A stretch of 23,964 nucleotides of DNA, from the NCBI GenBank assembly GCA_002071245.1, contig MWEV01000064.1:1-23964 (forward strand), given 5' to 3'. Source of the stretch: Deltaproteobacteria bacterium ADurb.Bin026 (GTDB taxonomy: Bacteria; Desulfobacterota; Syntrophorhabdia; Syntrophorhabdales; Syntrophorhabdaceae). Shown here in pieces: positions 8,166 through 15,793 of the stretch. The notes under the pieces were generated by a model that made no database searches, had not been told where the DNA came from, and worked only from the letters and a program-made list of their open reading frames with translations. Each line of letters starts with the position of its first letter. The first letter of the stretch is position 1. Made by a program: the position numbers and the translations under genes.

Positions 8166-9238
8166 AACTGTTGATCTCAGCCGGTGGAACTGGGGGGCAT
8201 ATCTTCCCGGGCATTGCTGTGGCAGAGGCGTTTGCCAACAAGAGAGGAAAAGATAACGTGGTTTTCGTTGGCACAACATACGGACTGGAGGCTAAAATCA
8301 TACCAAAGTACGGTTTCAGGCTTTTGTTCGCCGACTCAAGGCAATTTCTCGGCAAAAGCGTAATATATAAGATATCGACTTTGATTCATCTGATCAGGGG
8401 TATCCATACATGCATGGGTTTGCTAAAAAAAGAACGTCCTGATGCAATTCTCGGGATGGGCGGTTTTACATCCGTTCCTGTAGTACTTGCCGGATATTTT
8501 CTTGGTCTGCCTGTTTTTTTGCATGAACAGAATGCCGAGCCAGGGCTTGCAAACAAAATGTTGTCAAGGTTCGCCGAATGCACATTCATAAGCTTTGAAG
8601 AATCAAAGCGGCATTTCGGAAAAAGACATGTCTATCATACGGGAAATCCCGTGAGAAAAACGCTAAAGACATCCACTACAACCAAAGCAGAAGATCTTTT
8701 CTCCATATTTGTCTTCGGCGGCAGCAGAGGCGCAAGAAGCATAAATGAGGCGATCCTCATGCTTCTACCTTATATGGAAAGCTATAAAAATTGCAATATG
8801 TTCCATCAGACAGGCGCTGAAGATTATGAAAGAATTTTTGAAACATACAAAAAGACAAACATAAATTTCGAAGTTTTCCCTTTTACTGATGATATGGGTA
8901 AGTATTATGCACTCTCCGATATCGTCATATCAAGGGCGGGTGCATCAACAATCTTTGAGCTTGCATACTTTAAAAGGGCGGCGATTCTTATACCATACCC
9001 CTTTTCTGCAGGTCAGCATCAATGGAAAAACGCATCAAGCGTGGAGAGATTAGGCGGTGGATATTTGATCGGAAACGAAGAGGCAAGCGGTGAAAGACTC
9101 TTTGAGGTCATCAAGCATCTCATGGATGAGCCGAGTTTACTGAAAAAAATGGGAGAAAATATCGGAAAACTCTATGTTGCTGATGCTGAAATGCAAATTA
9201 TTTCAAAGATAGAGGAAGAAATTAAAACAAAACATTAG
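8162..9238 (+). CDS. murG: UDP-N-acetylglucosamine--undecaprenyl-PP-MurNAc-pentapeptide GlcNAc transferase MurG
   Basis: MurG adds GlcNAc to lipid I on the cytoplasmic face of the membrane to give lipid II. The 358-aa GT-B protein begins with the glycine loop SAGGTGGHIFPGIAVAEA (about 6-23), carries GMGGFTSVP (near 98) and HEQNAEPGLAN, and in the C-terminal domain has VFGGSRGARSIN, the ISRAGASTIFEL nucleotide-sugar site and PYPFSAGQHQ. Length and motif order are normal. Its ATG overlaps the stop of the FtsW-slot gene. The lipid II route is thus complete in the cluster even though the usual septal polymerase is not recognisable. Confidence 0.97.
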   Translation: MKLLISAGGTGGHIFPGIAVAEAFANKRGKDNVVFVGTTYGLEAKIIPKYGFRLLFADSRQFLGKSVIYKISTLIHLIRGIHTCMGLLKKERPDAILGMGGFTSVPVVLAGYFLGLPVFLHEQNAEPGLANKMLSRFAECTFISFEESKRHFGKRHVYHTGNPVRKTLKTSTTTKAEDLFSIFVFGGSRGARSINEAILMLLPYMESYKNCNMFHQTGAEDYERIFETYKKTNINFEVFPFTDDMGKYYALSDIVISRAGASTIFELAYFKRAAILIPYPFSAGQHQWKNASSVERLGGGYLIGNEEASGERLFEVIKHLMDEPSLLKKMGENIGKLYVADAEMQIISKIEEEIKTKH

Positions 9239-9256
9239 GGTCCATAAGGGGTACAT

Positions 9257-10633
9257 ATGGTTTTTCATAAAATGGATAAAATACATTTTGTCGGCATTGG
9301 CGGAATTGGTATGAGCGGTATCGCAGAGGTGCTTCTTAATCTTGGCTTCACTGTTACAGGTTCAGACATCAGAAAAACAGAAACTACGGAAAGGCTTGAG
9401 AGGCTTGGTGCAAGGGTATTCTATGGTCACAAAAAGGAAAACGTACAATCTGTCGACGTGGTCGTCATATCTTCTGCTGTAAAACAGGATAACCTCGAGA
9501 TTCAAAGCGCCAAGGAGTTCTTTATCCCTGTCATACAGAGGGCAGAAATGCTTGCCGAACTGATGAGAATGAAATTCAGCATCGCTGTGGCAGGCGCCCA
9601 TGGAAAAACAACGACAACATCTATAGTCTCTACAATCCTCGGTTACGCCGGTATGGACCCCACATGTGTGATAGGCGGTAAACTAAACAGCCTTGGAAGT
9701 AATGCAAGGCTTGGGGATAGCAAATATCTCGTTGCAGAGGCAGATGAAAGCGACGGCACATTTCTGTTACTTTACCCCACTATTGCGGTCGTGACGAACA
9801 TCGACATGGAACATCTTGATTACTACAGAAACATGGATGAGATAAAATCGGCCTTCCTTGAGTTTCTAAACAAGGTACCCTTTTACGGAATTGACATCAT
9901 TTGCATCGATAACCCCAACCTTCAAACGCTTATTCCACACCTGAAGAGAAGATATATTACCTATGGACTCTCCAAGCAGGCGGATCTGAGGGCCGAAAAT
10001 ATCGTGCACGAAGGATTTGAAACAAGATTCATGGTGATTTACAAAGGCGAAGAACTCGGGGAGATATCCGCATCCATCCAAGGGACGCACAATGTGGCTA
10101 ATGTACTTGCCGCCTGCGGTGTTGGCCTGGAACTCGACATCGCCTTTGATACGATCAGGGAAGCGATGAAGACATTCTCGGGCATACAGAGAAGGCTCGA
10201 GATAAAGTGGAGCGGTGACATAACACTGGTTGACGATTATGGACACCACCCCACTGAAATAAAGGCAACGCTTTCCGCAATCAGAAAAACCGGAAAAGGC
10301 AGGGTTATCGTCGCATTCCAGCCTCATAGATACACAAGGACAAAGGCACTCATGGACGAGTTCATCACATCGTTTAACGAGGCTGACATACTCATTGTTA
10401 CAGAAATTTACCCGGCCTCGGAAGAAAAAATAGAAGGTGTGACAGGGGAGTTGCTCTCTGAAAATATAAGGGCAAGCGGCCATAAAAATGTCATCTTTGC
10501 GCCGACAAAAGAGGATGCAAAAGACAGAATTTTAGAAATCGCAAAAAGTGGGGATATAGTTGTTACCCTTGGAGCCGGCGATATCAACAAAATATGTGAA
10601 ACACTGAAAAAGACGTGGGCAGAACGTACATGA
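9257..10633 (+). CDS. murC: UDP-N-acetylmuramate--L-alanine ligase MurC
   Basis: MurC starts stem-peptide synthesis by joining L-Ala to UDP-MurNAc. The 458-aa protein has the N-terminal HFVGIGGIGMSGIAE (about 10-24), the P-loop AGAHGKTTTTS (about 112-122), EADESDGTF, the NIDMEHLDYY motif and the C-terminal DDYGHHPTEI and FQPHRYTRT motifs, all diagnostic. The ATG at 9257 follows AAGGGG at a usable distance. A second Met, five codons further on, begins the conserved MDKIHFVGIGG and is a possible alternative start. The stop codon lies inside one arm of an 8-bp inverted repeat in the murC-murB gap. Confidence 0.96.
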   Translation: MVFHKMDKIHFVGIGGIGMSGIAEVLLNLGFTVTGSDIRKTETTERLERLGARVFYGHKKENVQSVDVVVISSAVKQDNLEIQSAKEFFIPVIQRAEMLAELMRMKFSIAVAGAHGKTTTTSIVSTILGYAGMDPTCVIGGKLNSLGSNARLGDSKYLVAEADESDGTFLLLYPTIAVVTNIDMEHLDYYRNMDEIKSAFLEFLNKVPFYGIDIICIDNPNLQTLIPHLKRRYITYGLSKQADLRAENIVHEGFETRFMVIYKGEELGEISASIQGTHNVANVLAACGVGLELDIAFDTIREAMKTFSGIQRRLEIKWSGDITLVDDYGHHPTEIKATLSAIRKTGKGRVIVAFQPHRYTRTKALMDEFITSFNEADILIVTEIYPASEEKIEGVTGELLSENIRASGHKNVIFAPTKEDAKDRILEIAKSGDIVVTLGAGDINKICETLKKTWAERT

Positions 10634-10660
10634 GACGGAAAAATATATATCAGTCTCATG
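10629..10660 (+). repeat. 8-bp inverted repeat spanning the murC stop codon
   Basis: CATGAGAC at 10629-10636 is followed after 16 AT-rich bases by its exact reverse complement GTCTCATG at 10653-10660. The murC TGA (10631-10633) lies in the left arm. There is no following T-run, so it is not a typical terminator. It could be a weak RNA hairpin that tunes murB translation or stabilises the mRNA, or it could be chance. The 73-82 bp gap here is the widest within the operon. Confidence 0.4.
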
Positions 10661-10715
10661 AAGATTTCAGGATAATACCGTTTATTTTTAACAAACCTGA
10701 TATGGGGTGTATAAA

Positions 10716-11612
10716 TTGATAAACTGGGGCATACAGGGTACAGTTCTCACAGATGTGCATATAAAGCGTTATGCCTCTATGAAGGTGGGAGGTCCGGTCA
10801 GTTTTCTCATCTATCCTTCATGCGAAAATGATCTGATAAGCGTATTGGCAATCCTGAAAAACGAACACATCAAATACCGTTTCATAGGAAATGTAACCAA
10901 TATTATTGTAAACGACACGGGACTCAAAGAGGCGTTGATAAGAACAACAAGGATGCACTGCGCAAGGTTCAACAAGATAAAAGACAGCCCTATCGTAGAT
11001 GTTTCAGGAGGAACATTGTTGAAAATGTTCATAAAAGACAATGCACAAAAGGGGCTTGCAGGACTCGAAAAACTGTATTGGATACCTGGTACGGTGGGTG
11101 GCGGTATCAAGATGAATGCCGGAAGCTTCGGCGTTTCAATCTCAGATGTACTGGAAGGCATAAGGATTGTGGACGATAAAGGAGAAATAATAGCGCATAC
11201 ACGAAAGGACATGACCTTTGATTACAGAATATCGCCCGTTAAAGACACCGAATGCATATTAAGTGCAACCTTTCGCTTTCAGAATAGGGATAAAAAGGAA
11301 ATAGCAAAGGATATGGAACATGTTTACGCTGAAAGATTGAAGAGGCATCCTATGGATTATCCATCCTCCGGTTCAATCTTTAAAAGCGTTAACGGACAGT
11401 CCGCATGGCAGTTCGTAGAAAAGGCTGGGATGAGAGGCTTCAGGATAGGCGATGCATGCGTATCGGAAAAACATACCAATTTTATAATAAATCTAGGCCA
11501 TGCAAAGGCGAGAGATATAAAAATCCTTATAGATACCATCAAGAAGACTGTTTTTGAAAAAACAGGCGTTCTACTTGAAGAAGAGGTTGAATTATGGGGT
11601 TTCGACGAATGA
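10716..11612 (+). CDS. murB: UDP-N-acetylenolpyruvoylglucosamine reductase MurB
   Basis: MurB is the FAD enzyme that reduces UDP-GlcNAc-enolpyruvate to UDP-MurNAc with NADPH. The protein shows YASMKVGGP near the N-terminus, GLAGLEKLYWIPGTVGGGI with MNAGSFG in the FAD domain, FDYRIS, the catalytic-Ser region YPSSGSIFKS, VSEKHTNFIINLG and the terminal LEEEVELWG with its conserved Glu, as in type II MurB. The usual GxGSN phosphate-binding motif reads GNVTN. No ATG start fits. I chose TTG at 10716 because GGGGTG (10704-10709) lies 6 bases upstream; a GTG at 10707 in the same frame would add three residues but overlaps that ribosome site. Confidence 0.92.
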   Translation: MINWGIQGTVLTDVHIKRYASMKVGGPVSFLIYPSCENDLISVLAILKNEHIKYRFIGNVTNIIVNDTGLKEALIRTTRMHCARFNKIKDSPIVDVSGGTLLKMFIKDNAQKGLAGLEKLYWIPGTVGGGIKMNAGSFGVSISDVLEGIRIVDDKGEIIAHTRKDMTFDYRISPVKDTECILSATFRFQNRDKKEIAKDMEHVYAERLKRHPMDYPSSGSIFKSVNGQSAWQFVEKAGMRGFRIGDACVSEKHTNFIINLGHAKARDIKILIDTIKKTVFEKTGVLLEEEVELWGFDE

Positions 11613-11672
11613 AAAACAGATACCTTGTGATGTTTTTTGAATGCTTTTATTAAATATGCTGGAGTGCACGTA

Positions 11673-12566
11673 ATGAAAGACAAAAAGATAGGTGTTCTAA
11701 TGGGTGGCAGGTCATCGGAAAGAGAAATCTCTTTGAAAAGCGGCAACGCAGTTTTGCAGGGCTTGCTCAGAAAAGGTTACAAGGCTGTTGGTATAGATGC
11801 AGGCACAGATCTCGCACAAGTTCTTAAAAAGCAAAGGATTGAGGCGGCTTTTATTGCACTTCACGGAAGGTGGGGAGAAGACGGTACTGTTCAGGGTCTC
11901 CTTGAGGTGCTCGGCATCCCGTACACAGGTTCAGGAGTGCTCGGTTCATCGGTTTCACTCGATAAAGTAATGATGAAATATATCCTCAACGGTCTAAAGC
12001 TGCCTACACCGGCTTACACAGTCTGCAACAGCTTGACAATTCCAGAGTTTCCCCTGCCTTTCATCGTAAAACCAGCCAATGAAGGCTCAACCATAGGTAT
12101 GTCCATAGTACGCAATAAAGAAGAGGCGGTTAAGGCAGTTGAATGCGCACTACAATATGACAGAAATGTACTTTTAGAGGAATATATCGAAGGCAACGAG
12201 ATAACAGTTGGGATTGTCAACGACGAGGTGCTCCCTGTTATTCAGGTAAGACCTCTAAAAGGTTTTTATGATTTTGAATCAAAGTATACGAAGGGTATGA
12301 CCGAGTATGTGATCCCGGCACAAATTACAAAGTCTATCGACAAAAAGGCAAAGAGCATAGCGATGAAGATATATAGGTCATTCGCGCTTTCAGGTTGTGC
12401 AAGGATCGATATGATTATAAACAAAAATACACCGAGTGTAATCGACATCAATACATCGCCTGGCATGACTGAAACATCGCTTGTACCAAAGGCATGGGCT
12501 TATCTGGGTAGGACATTCGATGATCTTGTCGAAAGGATAATTGAAGGGGCATCGATAAAGATATGA
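11673..12566 (+). CDS. ddl: D-alanine--D-alanine ligase
   Basis: Ddl makes the D-Ala-D-Ala dipeptide used by MurF. From the ATG at 11673 the protein has 297 aa. It starts KKIGVLMGGRSSEREISLKS, followed by ALHGRWGEDGTVQG, IPYTGSG, the ATP-grasp KPANEGSTIGMS, EEYIEGNEITV, FYDFESKY in the omega-loop region, and the Mg2+ ligand end VIDINTSPGMTETS. The FYDxxxKY pattern matches D-Ala-D-Ala rather than D-Ala-D-Lac ligases. An in-frame TTG at 11637 would extend the protein, but GGAG at 11661-11664 is well placed for 11673. The TGA overlaps the ftsQ ATG by 4 bp. Confidence 0.96.
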   Translation: MKDKKIGVLMGGRSSEREISLKSGNAVLQGLLRKGYKAVGIDAGTDLAQVLKKQRIEAAFIALHGRWGEDGTVQGLLEVLGIPYTGSGVLGSSVSLDKVMMKYILNGLKLPTPAYTVCNSLTIPEFPLPFIVKPANEGSTIGMSIVRNKEEAVKAVECALQYDRNVLLEEYIEGNEITVGIVNDEVLPVIQVRPLKGFYDFESKYTKGMTEYVIPAQITKSIDKKAKSIAMKIYRSFALSGCARIDMIINKNTPSVIDINTSPGMTETSLVPKAWAYLGRTFDDLVERIIEGASIKI

Positions 12567-13264
12567 AGAAGTTTATCTATATGTGCTTTCTCGTACCGTT
12601 GGGCACACTTTCTCTGATGATTATCATCTATATGTTTACAAAAAACGAGCCGTTTTTCTTTATAAAAAACGTAAGCATAAATGGAAATAACCAACTGAGA
12701 GATGCAGATATTATGACCAGGATAACACCTTATCTGAAAGACACACTTTTTGGTATTGATGTCGGAAAGATACAGGAAGCAATCATTTCACATCCGTTTG
12801 TCCGTGAAGCAAGCATAAAAAGGGTCTATCCATTTTCGATAATTATCGATGTGAAAGAAAAAAAACCGTCCGCACTATGGGTTGATGCAACCGGAGAGGT
12901 ACATGTCCTTGATGAAACAGGTGAACCTTATAAAATACTCTCAAGGGATGAAAAGGTTGGTATGTATATTATCAATGCAAAGGAAAGGTCAGATGTAAAA
13001 AGTCTCTACAGGGAGATCAACATCTGGTTCAAGGAAGGCATAATAAAAAAAGATGCTGTTTCAGAAATTGCATATAACGACGGAAATATTACAATATTTG
13101 GCATGGATGACGGGGTGGAGATCACTCTCGGCAAAGAAGATCAGAAGGGACGCCTGAAAAAGGCGATCGCAGTTCTCGAAGATGCAAAGAAAAGGGGGCT
13201 TATCATAAAGTGTATCGATGCAAGATTTGAAAGAGGTGCAATAATCCAGGAAAGGAAGGGATAA
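12563..13264 (+). CDS. ftsQ: Cell division protein FtsQ
   Basis: FtsQ is a bitopic divisome protein that binds FtsB-FtsL through its periplasmic part. The 233-aa protein has a membrane segment at about residues 4-26 and then a POTRA domain beginning FFIKNVSINGNNQL (about 32-45). This is followed by the HPFVREASIKRVYPFSIIIDV stretch typical of POTRA-FtsQ proteins, with EKKPSALW and a beta domain behind it. Sequence conservation in FtsQ is low; position between ddl and ftsA confirms the call. It overlaps ddl (ATGA) and is two bases from ftsA. Confidence 0.92.
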   Translation: MKKFIYMCFLVPLGTLSLMIIIYMFTKNEPFFFIKNVSINGNNQLRDADIMTRITPYLKDTLFGIDVGKIQEAIISHPFVREASIKRVYPFSIIIDVKEKKPSALWVDATGEVHVLDETGEPYKILSRDEKVGMYIINAKERSDVKSLYREINIWFKEGIIKKDAVSEIAYNDGNITIFGMDDGVEITLGKEDQKGRLKKAIAVLEDAKKRGLIIKCIDARFERGAIIQERKG

Positions 13265-13266
13265 AG

Positions 13267-14511
13267 ATGGTGAGAGAGGAAGAGTTATTGGTAGGCCTTG
13301 ATGTTGGAACAACAAAAATATGCGTTGTTGTTGGAAGGGTAAATGACGGAAAGGTCAATATCATAGGCATCGGGTCTCATCCTTCCACCGGTTTGCGAAA
13401 AGGCGTGGTTGTCAACATGGATAGCACAGTGAATTCAATAAAAAGGGCAGTGGAAGAAGCGGAGTTGATGGCAGGCATGAAGATTGAATCGTGTTTGGCT
13501 GGCATCGGGGGCGCTCACATCAAAAGCTTCAACAGTAATGGTGTGGTCGCCATAAAAGAAAAGGAGGTCAAGCTCGATGATATAGCAAGGGCGATAGATG
13601 CAGCAAAGGCTGTTGCCATACCAGCAGATAGAGAGATACTTCATGTTATCCCACAGGAGTTTATCGTTGATGATCAAGACGGGATAAGAGACCCCATTGG
13701 TATTACGGGTGTCAGGCTCGAGGTAAAGGTGCATATCGTAACGGGCAGCGTTTCGTCTGCACAGAACATTATTAAATGCTGTAAGCTGGGTGGTTTGTCC
13801 GTTGACGACATTGTTCTCGGACAGCTTGCCTCTGCTGAGGCGGTATTGACCCCTGAAGAGAAGGAGATAGGTGTCGGCATTGTTGATATTGGCGGTGGGA
13901 CATGCGACCTTGCAGTATTTTTAAACGGTAGCATCAAATTTACATCTGTTTTGCCATTCGGCGGCAACAACATCACAAACGACATTGCCATAGGGCTTAG
14001 AACACCGCTTGACGACGCAGAAAAGATAAAGAAGAAATTCGGTTGCGCCTTCTCCAATATGATAAGTTCCAATGAAACAATCGAGGTAGCAAGCGTAGGC
14101 GGCCGGAAACCAAGGACGCTTCTCCGGAAGACACTTGCAGATATAATCGAGCCAAGGGTTGAGGAGATCTGCTCAATGATCTATGAAGAGATTAAAAAAT
14201 CTGGTTCGGAAAAACTCCTTGCGTCTGGTGTTGTTCTAACGGGAGGTTGTGCAAACCTTGAGGGCATACCCGAATTGGCTGAAAACATCTTTAATCTTCC
14301 TACAAGGAGGGGAATCCCCATAGGCGTCGGCGGTCTTGTCGATGTGGTCAGCAACCCCATTTATGCAACAGGCGTAGGATTGCTTGTGCATGGATTTAAA
14401 AATGTCAATGCGAAAAAGAGGAAATACGATAGCGAAAAAGGATTTAAAAAGATAATGGACAGCAAAAGGTTACTCCTCAGAATGAGGGAATGGTTTAAGG
14501 AAATCTTTTAG
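13267..14511 (+). CDS. ftsA: Cell division protein FtsA
   Basis: FtsA is the actin-like ATPase that tethers FtsZ to the membrane and signals to FtsQLB and FtsWI. The 414-aa protein has the phosphate-1 loop VGLDVGTTKICVVVG (about 8-22), the phosphate-2 motif GIVDIGGGTCDLAVF (near 203-217) and the adenosine motif GVVLTGGCANLEGI (near 318-331). The C-terminal RLLLRMREWFKEIF is an amphipathic membrane-targeting helix as expected. The 1C subdomain region is present. AAGGAAGGG lies upstream of the ATG. All the expected catalytic and anchoring parts are seen, so Z-ring anchoring appears intact in this organism. Confidence 0.96.
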   Translation: MVREEELLVGLDVGTTKICVVVGRVNDGKVNIIGIGSHPSTGLRKGVVVNMDSTVNSIKRAVEEAELMAGMKIESCLAGIGGAHIKSFNSNGVVAIKEKEVKLDDIARAIDAAKAVAIPADREILHVIPQEFIVDDQDGIRDPIGITGVRLEVKVHIVTGSVSSAQNIIKCCKLGGLSVDDIVLGQLASAEAVLTPEEKEIGVGIVDIGGGTCDLAVFLNGSIKFTSVLPFGGNNITNDIAIGLRTPLDDAEKIKKKFGCAFSNMISSNETIEVASVGGRKPRTLLRKTLADIIEPRVEEICSMIYEEIKKSGSEKLLASGVVLTGGCANLEGIPELAENIFNLPTRRGIPIGVGGLVDVVSNPIYATGVGLLVHGFKNVNAKKRKYDSEKGFKKIMDSKRLLLRMREWFKEIF

Positions 14512-14522
14512 GGAGGTGCAGT

Positions 14523-15677
14523 GTGAGCAAAATGTTTTATATGGACGAGAGCAATGGGTTTTCAGCAAAATTAAAGGTTATCGGGGTCGGGGGTGGAGGG
14601 TGCAACGCATTGAACAATATGGTTGATGCCTGCGTTCAGGGTGTGGAATTTATCGCAGCCAATACTGATATAAAATCTCTTAGTATGTGCAAGGCGCCTA
14701 CAAAGATTCAGATGGGCAGCAAACTCACAAGAGGGCTTGGCGCAGGCGCAAATCCTGAGATTGGAAGGCAGGCAGCCCTGGAGGACATCGAGAAGATCAC
14801 AGAGCACCTAAAGGGTTCGGATATGGTGTTCATTACATGCGGTCTCGGTGGGGGAACAGGAACAGGTGCATCTACAGTCATTGCCGAGATATCAAAAGAC
14901 CTTGGCGCACTTACAGTTGCAATCGCAACAAAACCGTTTACCTTTGAAGGCAAAGACAGGATGATACAGGCAGAAAACGGTGTTGCCCAGCTTAAGACAC
15001 GGGTAGATTCACTGATTACGATTCCAAACCAGCGACTCCTTTCGATCGGCGGTAAGCACATGACCATCATGGAGGCATTTCTCAAGGCCGACGAGGTGCT
15101 TCTTAACGCTGTACGCAGTATATCCGATCTCATAGTGGGCTCTGGTCATGTTGTGGTCGATTTTGCAGATGTTAAAACAATTATGAGCGAACGAGGCATG
15201 GCGATTATGGGTATCGGGGAATCCTCAGGCGAGAATAGGGCGAGGGAAGCTGCTCAAAAAGCCATATCAAGCCCCCTGCTCGAGGATATATCAATCCATG
15301 GGGCAAGAGGTGTCTTGATAAATGTTACAGGAAACAAAGACATGACACTGCATGAGGTCCACGAGGCATCCTCGCTGATTCAAGAACAGGCACATGAAGA
15401 TGCAAAGATCATATGGGGACTCGTATATGACGATTCAATTGAAAATTCCATGAGAATAACCGTAATTGCGACAGGCTTTGAAGAGAAGGTGATCGTAGAC
15501 CAGGATTCGGTTCCGGATTTCCCAAAGACAAGACTGTTCGATGACCATGAGGTGCCACCTTTTATAAAGAAAAAGGTTGCGATAGACTACAAGGAGATCA
15601 AGGCAAAAAGCGACAACATCGACATAGACGATGACAGATATGACATCCCGACCTTTTTGAGAAAACAGGCGGACTGA
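14523..15677 (+). CDS. ftsZ: Cell division protein FtsZ (T7-loop Asn replaced)
   Basis: FtsZ is the tubulin-like GTPase that forms the Z ring. The 384-aa protein shows GVGGGGCNALNNM (about 21-33), NTDIKSL, LTRGLGAGANPEIGR, the GTP signature GLGGGTGTGA (about 107-116), FEGKDRM and IPNQRLL. A short linker leads to the C-terminal peptide DIPTFLRKQAD, which binds FtsA. Most of the body resembles deltaproteobacterial FtsZ. Two deviations are visible. The T7 synergy loop reads VVVDFADV (about 210-217) where NxDFADV is expected, so Val211 replaces the conserved Asn while both Asp remain. ASTV also follows GTGTG in place of AAPV. The start is GTG behind a strong GGAGG (14513-14517). Confidence 0.96.
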   Translation: MSKMFYMDESNGFSAKLKVIGVGGGGCNALNNMVDACVQGVEFIAANTDIKSLSMCKAPTKIQMGSKLTRGLGAGANPEIGRQAALEDIEKITEHLKGSDMVFITCGLGGGTGTGASTVIAEISKDLGALTVAIATKPFTFEGKDRMIQAENGVAQLKTRVDSLITIPNQRLLSIGGKHMTIMEAFLKADEVLLNAVRSISDLIVGSGHVVVDFADVKTIMSERGMAIMGIGESSGENRAREAAQKAISSPLLEDISIHGARGVLINVTGNKDMTLHEVHEASSLIQEQAHEDAKIIWGLVYDDSIENSMRITVIATGFEEKVIVDQDSVPDFPKTRLFDDHEVPPFIKKKVAIDYKEIKAKSDNIDIDDDRYDIPTFLRKQAD

Positions 15678-15793
15678 GAAAAAAGGGAGGGTTATAAAAA
15701 AGGGAGCTACAGGTCTATCCTGCTGATGGATTTTTAATTTAAGCCCAAATCAGCTCAATCATATTTTTTGTTTTTGTGTTATTATATTAAGTT

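Noticed and set aside
9866..10483. A 205-codon minus-strand frame within murC.
   Set aside because: It lies wholly opposite a clear MurC coding region, and its composition is what a shadow of that gene would give.
15678..15793. Possible terminator after ftsZ (CAGG-TCTAT-CCTG followed by ATTTTTAATTT) and a repeated AAAAAAGGGAG.
   Set aside because: The stem is only four pairs and the T-run is interrupted; the repeats are purine runs without a following start codon. Neither is good enough to list.
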